Below are positions 4,411 to 5,054 of a stretch of 5,054 bases of DNA, piece by piece. How positions within the stretch are numbered: the first letter of the stretch is position 1; each line of letters begins with the position of its first letter. Source of the stretch: Archaeoglobaceae archaeon (GTDB taxonomy: Archaea > Halobacteriota > Archaeoglobi > Archaeoglobales > Archaeoglobaceae); assembly GCA_025058955.1 (NCBI GenBank), contig JANXDV010000074.1, forward strand, positions 1-5,054, in the 5' to 3' direction. Below the pieces are notes generated by a model, which ran no database searches, had not been told where the DNA came from, and was given only the letters and a program-made list of their open reading frames with translations. The position numbers were made by a program, and so were the translations under genes.

Positions 4411-5054
4411 GAATATTCTTTGAATTTCTCAATCAGCTTTATTTTCTTCTCAGTATCCGCTAAAGCGTGCTCGAGCACTTCTTCAATTCTTGAAACTGGT
4501 ATGATCTCGATCTTTCCTTCATGCTCCGCATCAAGTAAAACGTCATCAGAGTTCCCCTTTGGAATTATTACCTTCTTCAAGCCCGCTTGAATTGCTGCTT
4601 CGATCTTCTGCGTCACTCCACCTACTGGAAGCACATCTCCGCGCACAGACAAGCTTCCAGTCATAGCAATGGACTGATCAACAGGAATGTTCTCTATTGC
4701 AGATATTACTGCGGTTGCAACACTTATACTTGCGGAATCTCCTTCAACTCCTTCATAAGTTCCTACAAACTGTATGTGCACATCGAAATTCGAAGTGTCT
4801 TTGCCGATGATCTTCTTTATGATCGCTGAAACGTTCATAACCGCCTCTCTCGCAATTTCTTGCAATCTACCAGTTGCGATCACTTTTCCTTCAGATTTGC
4901 TCATCGCAGGAGTGATTTCTGCAATGATTGGCAACACTATTCCAGCACTCTCTCCAATAACAGCGAGACCATTTACTCTGCCAACTTCATACCCTTCTGC
5001 TAAGAAGAGTCTGTAGTCTTTTCTTCTCTCGATATACTTGTCCGCAAGTTGCTC
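4392..5054 (-). CDS. lonB: Archaeal Lon protease (LonB), C-terminal proteolytic domain only
   Basis: The frame enters from the right edge and ends at TGA (4392-4394), leaving 220 residues of an expected total near 620. Archaeal LonB is a membrane-anchored, ATP-dependent hexameric protease with an AAA+ domain carrying two membrane helices, followed by this Ser-Lys protease domain; the AAA+ part lies outside the window. In-window residues 1-24 (EQLADKYIERRKDYR...) are the end of the AAA+ lid, and RVNGLAVIG (26-34) opens the protease domain. The catalytic serine is in EGVEGDSASISVATAV (codon at 4734-4736, residue 107), preceded by Asp. The catalytic lysine is in VLPVGGVTQKIEAA (codon at 4605-4607, residue 150). 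The 43-residue spacing and the roughly 70 residues after the lysine match A. fulgidus LonB. It is convergent with the synthase gene and separate from the hxlB operon. The apparent GTG at 4937 is internal, not a start. Confidence 0.96.
   Translation of the reverse strand, partial: EQLADKYIERRKDYRLFLAEGYEVGRVNGLAVIGESAGIVLPIIAEITPAMSKSEGKVIATGRLQEIAREAVMNVSAIIKKIIGKDTSNFDVHIQFVGTYEGVEGDSASISVATAVISAIENIPVDQSIAMTGSLSVRGDVLPVGGVTQKIEAAIQAGLKKVIIPKGNSDDVLLDAEHEGKIEIIPVSRIEEVLEHALADTEKKIKLIEKFKEYSYALAS

Noticed and set aside
4587..5016. Two plus-strand ORFs opposite lonB
   Set aside because: They are shadows of the LonB protease domain, which has both catalytic residues in frame.

Overview
The window looks like hyperthermophilic euryarchaeal chromosome, most likely from an Archaeoglobus/Ferroglobus/Geoglobus relative. 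Three things point there. The inositol-1-phosphate synthase matches the A. fulgidus enzyme as I remember it, with catalytic residues at the same numbers. An archaeal-type LonB protease C-terminus has the 43-residue Ser-Lys spacing of A. fulgidus LonB. The translation signals are archaeal: GAGGTGA Shine-Dalgarno sites inside the operon, and TATA boxes about 25 nt before the start codons of first genes. The genus is an inference from memory; no search was run.

Layout, left to right. (1) A radical SAM protein on the minus strand, cut by the left edge, starts at 703. (2) A 40-bp divergent gap follows, then an intact type II tRNA-Leu(CAG) at 744-826 on the plus strand. (3) A small ribbon-helix-helix (RHH) DNA-binding protein on the minus strand starts at 1041. 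It has no stop codon before the tRNA, so its frame runs antisense through the whole tRNA gene to 730. (4) Divergent from it is a small three-helix membrane protein (1143-1560) that appears split by a +1 frameshift near 1230. (5) A tight plus-strand operon (1641-4410) encodes 6-phospho-3-hexuloisomerase (hxlB), an M42 aminopeptidase and myo-inositol-1-phosphate synthase, joined by two ATGA stop/start overlaps, each with a strong Shine-Dalgarno site. (6) The C-terminal 220 residues of LonB lie on the minus strand from the right edge and converge on the synthase gene with a 19-bp 3' overlap.

Together, hxlB works at the fructose-6-phosphate/ribulose-5-phosphate node, and the synthase draws on glucose-6-phosphate from the same hexose-phosphate pool to make inositol phosphate for inositol lipids and, in hyperthermophiles, di-myo-inositol phosphate. 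The M42 enzyme trims peptides such as those released by Lon or the proteasome. Its co-transcription with sugar-phosphate genes is not explained by a known pathway.

The right two thirds of the window is ordinary housekeeping sequence. The unusual part is 704-1640: the tRNA gene read antisense by an RHH gene, a broken or recoded membrane-protein gene, and closely packed divergent promoters. This could be the footprint of an old integration at the tRNA, but no second attachment site is visible. I found no CRISPR array, insertion sequence, rRNA or long repeat. No gene-free stretch exceeds about 100 bp.
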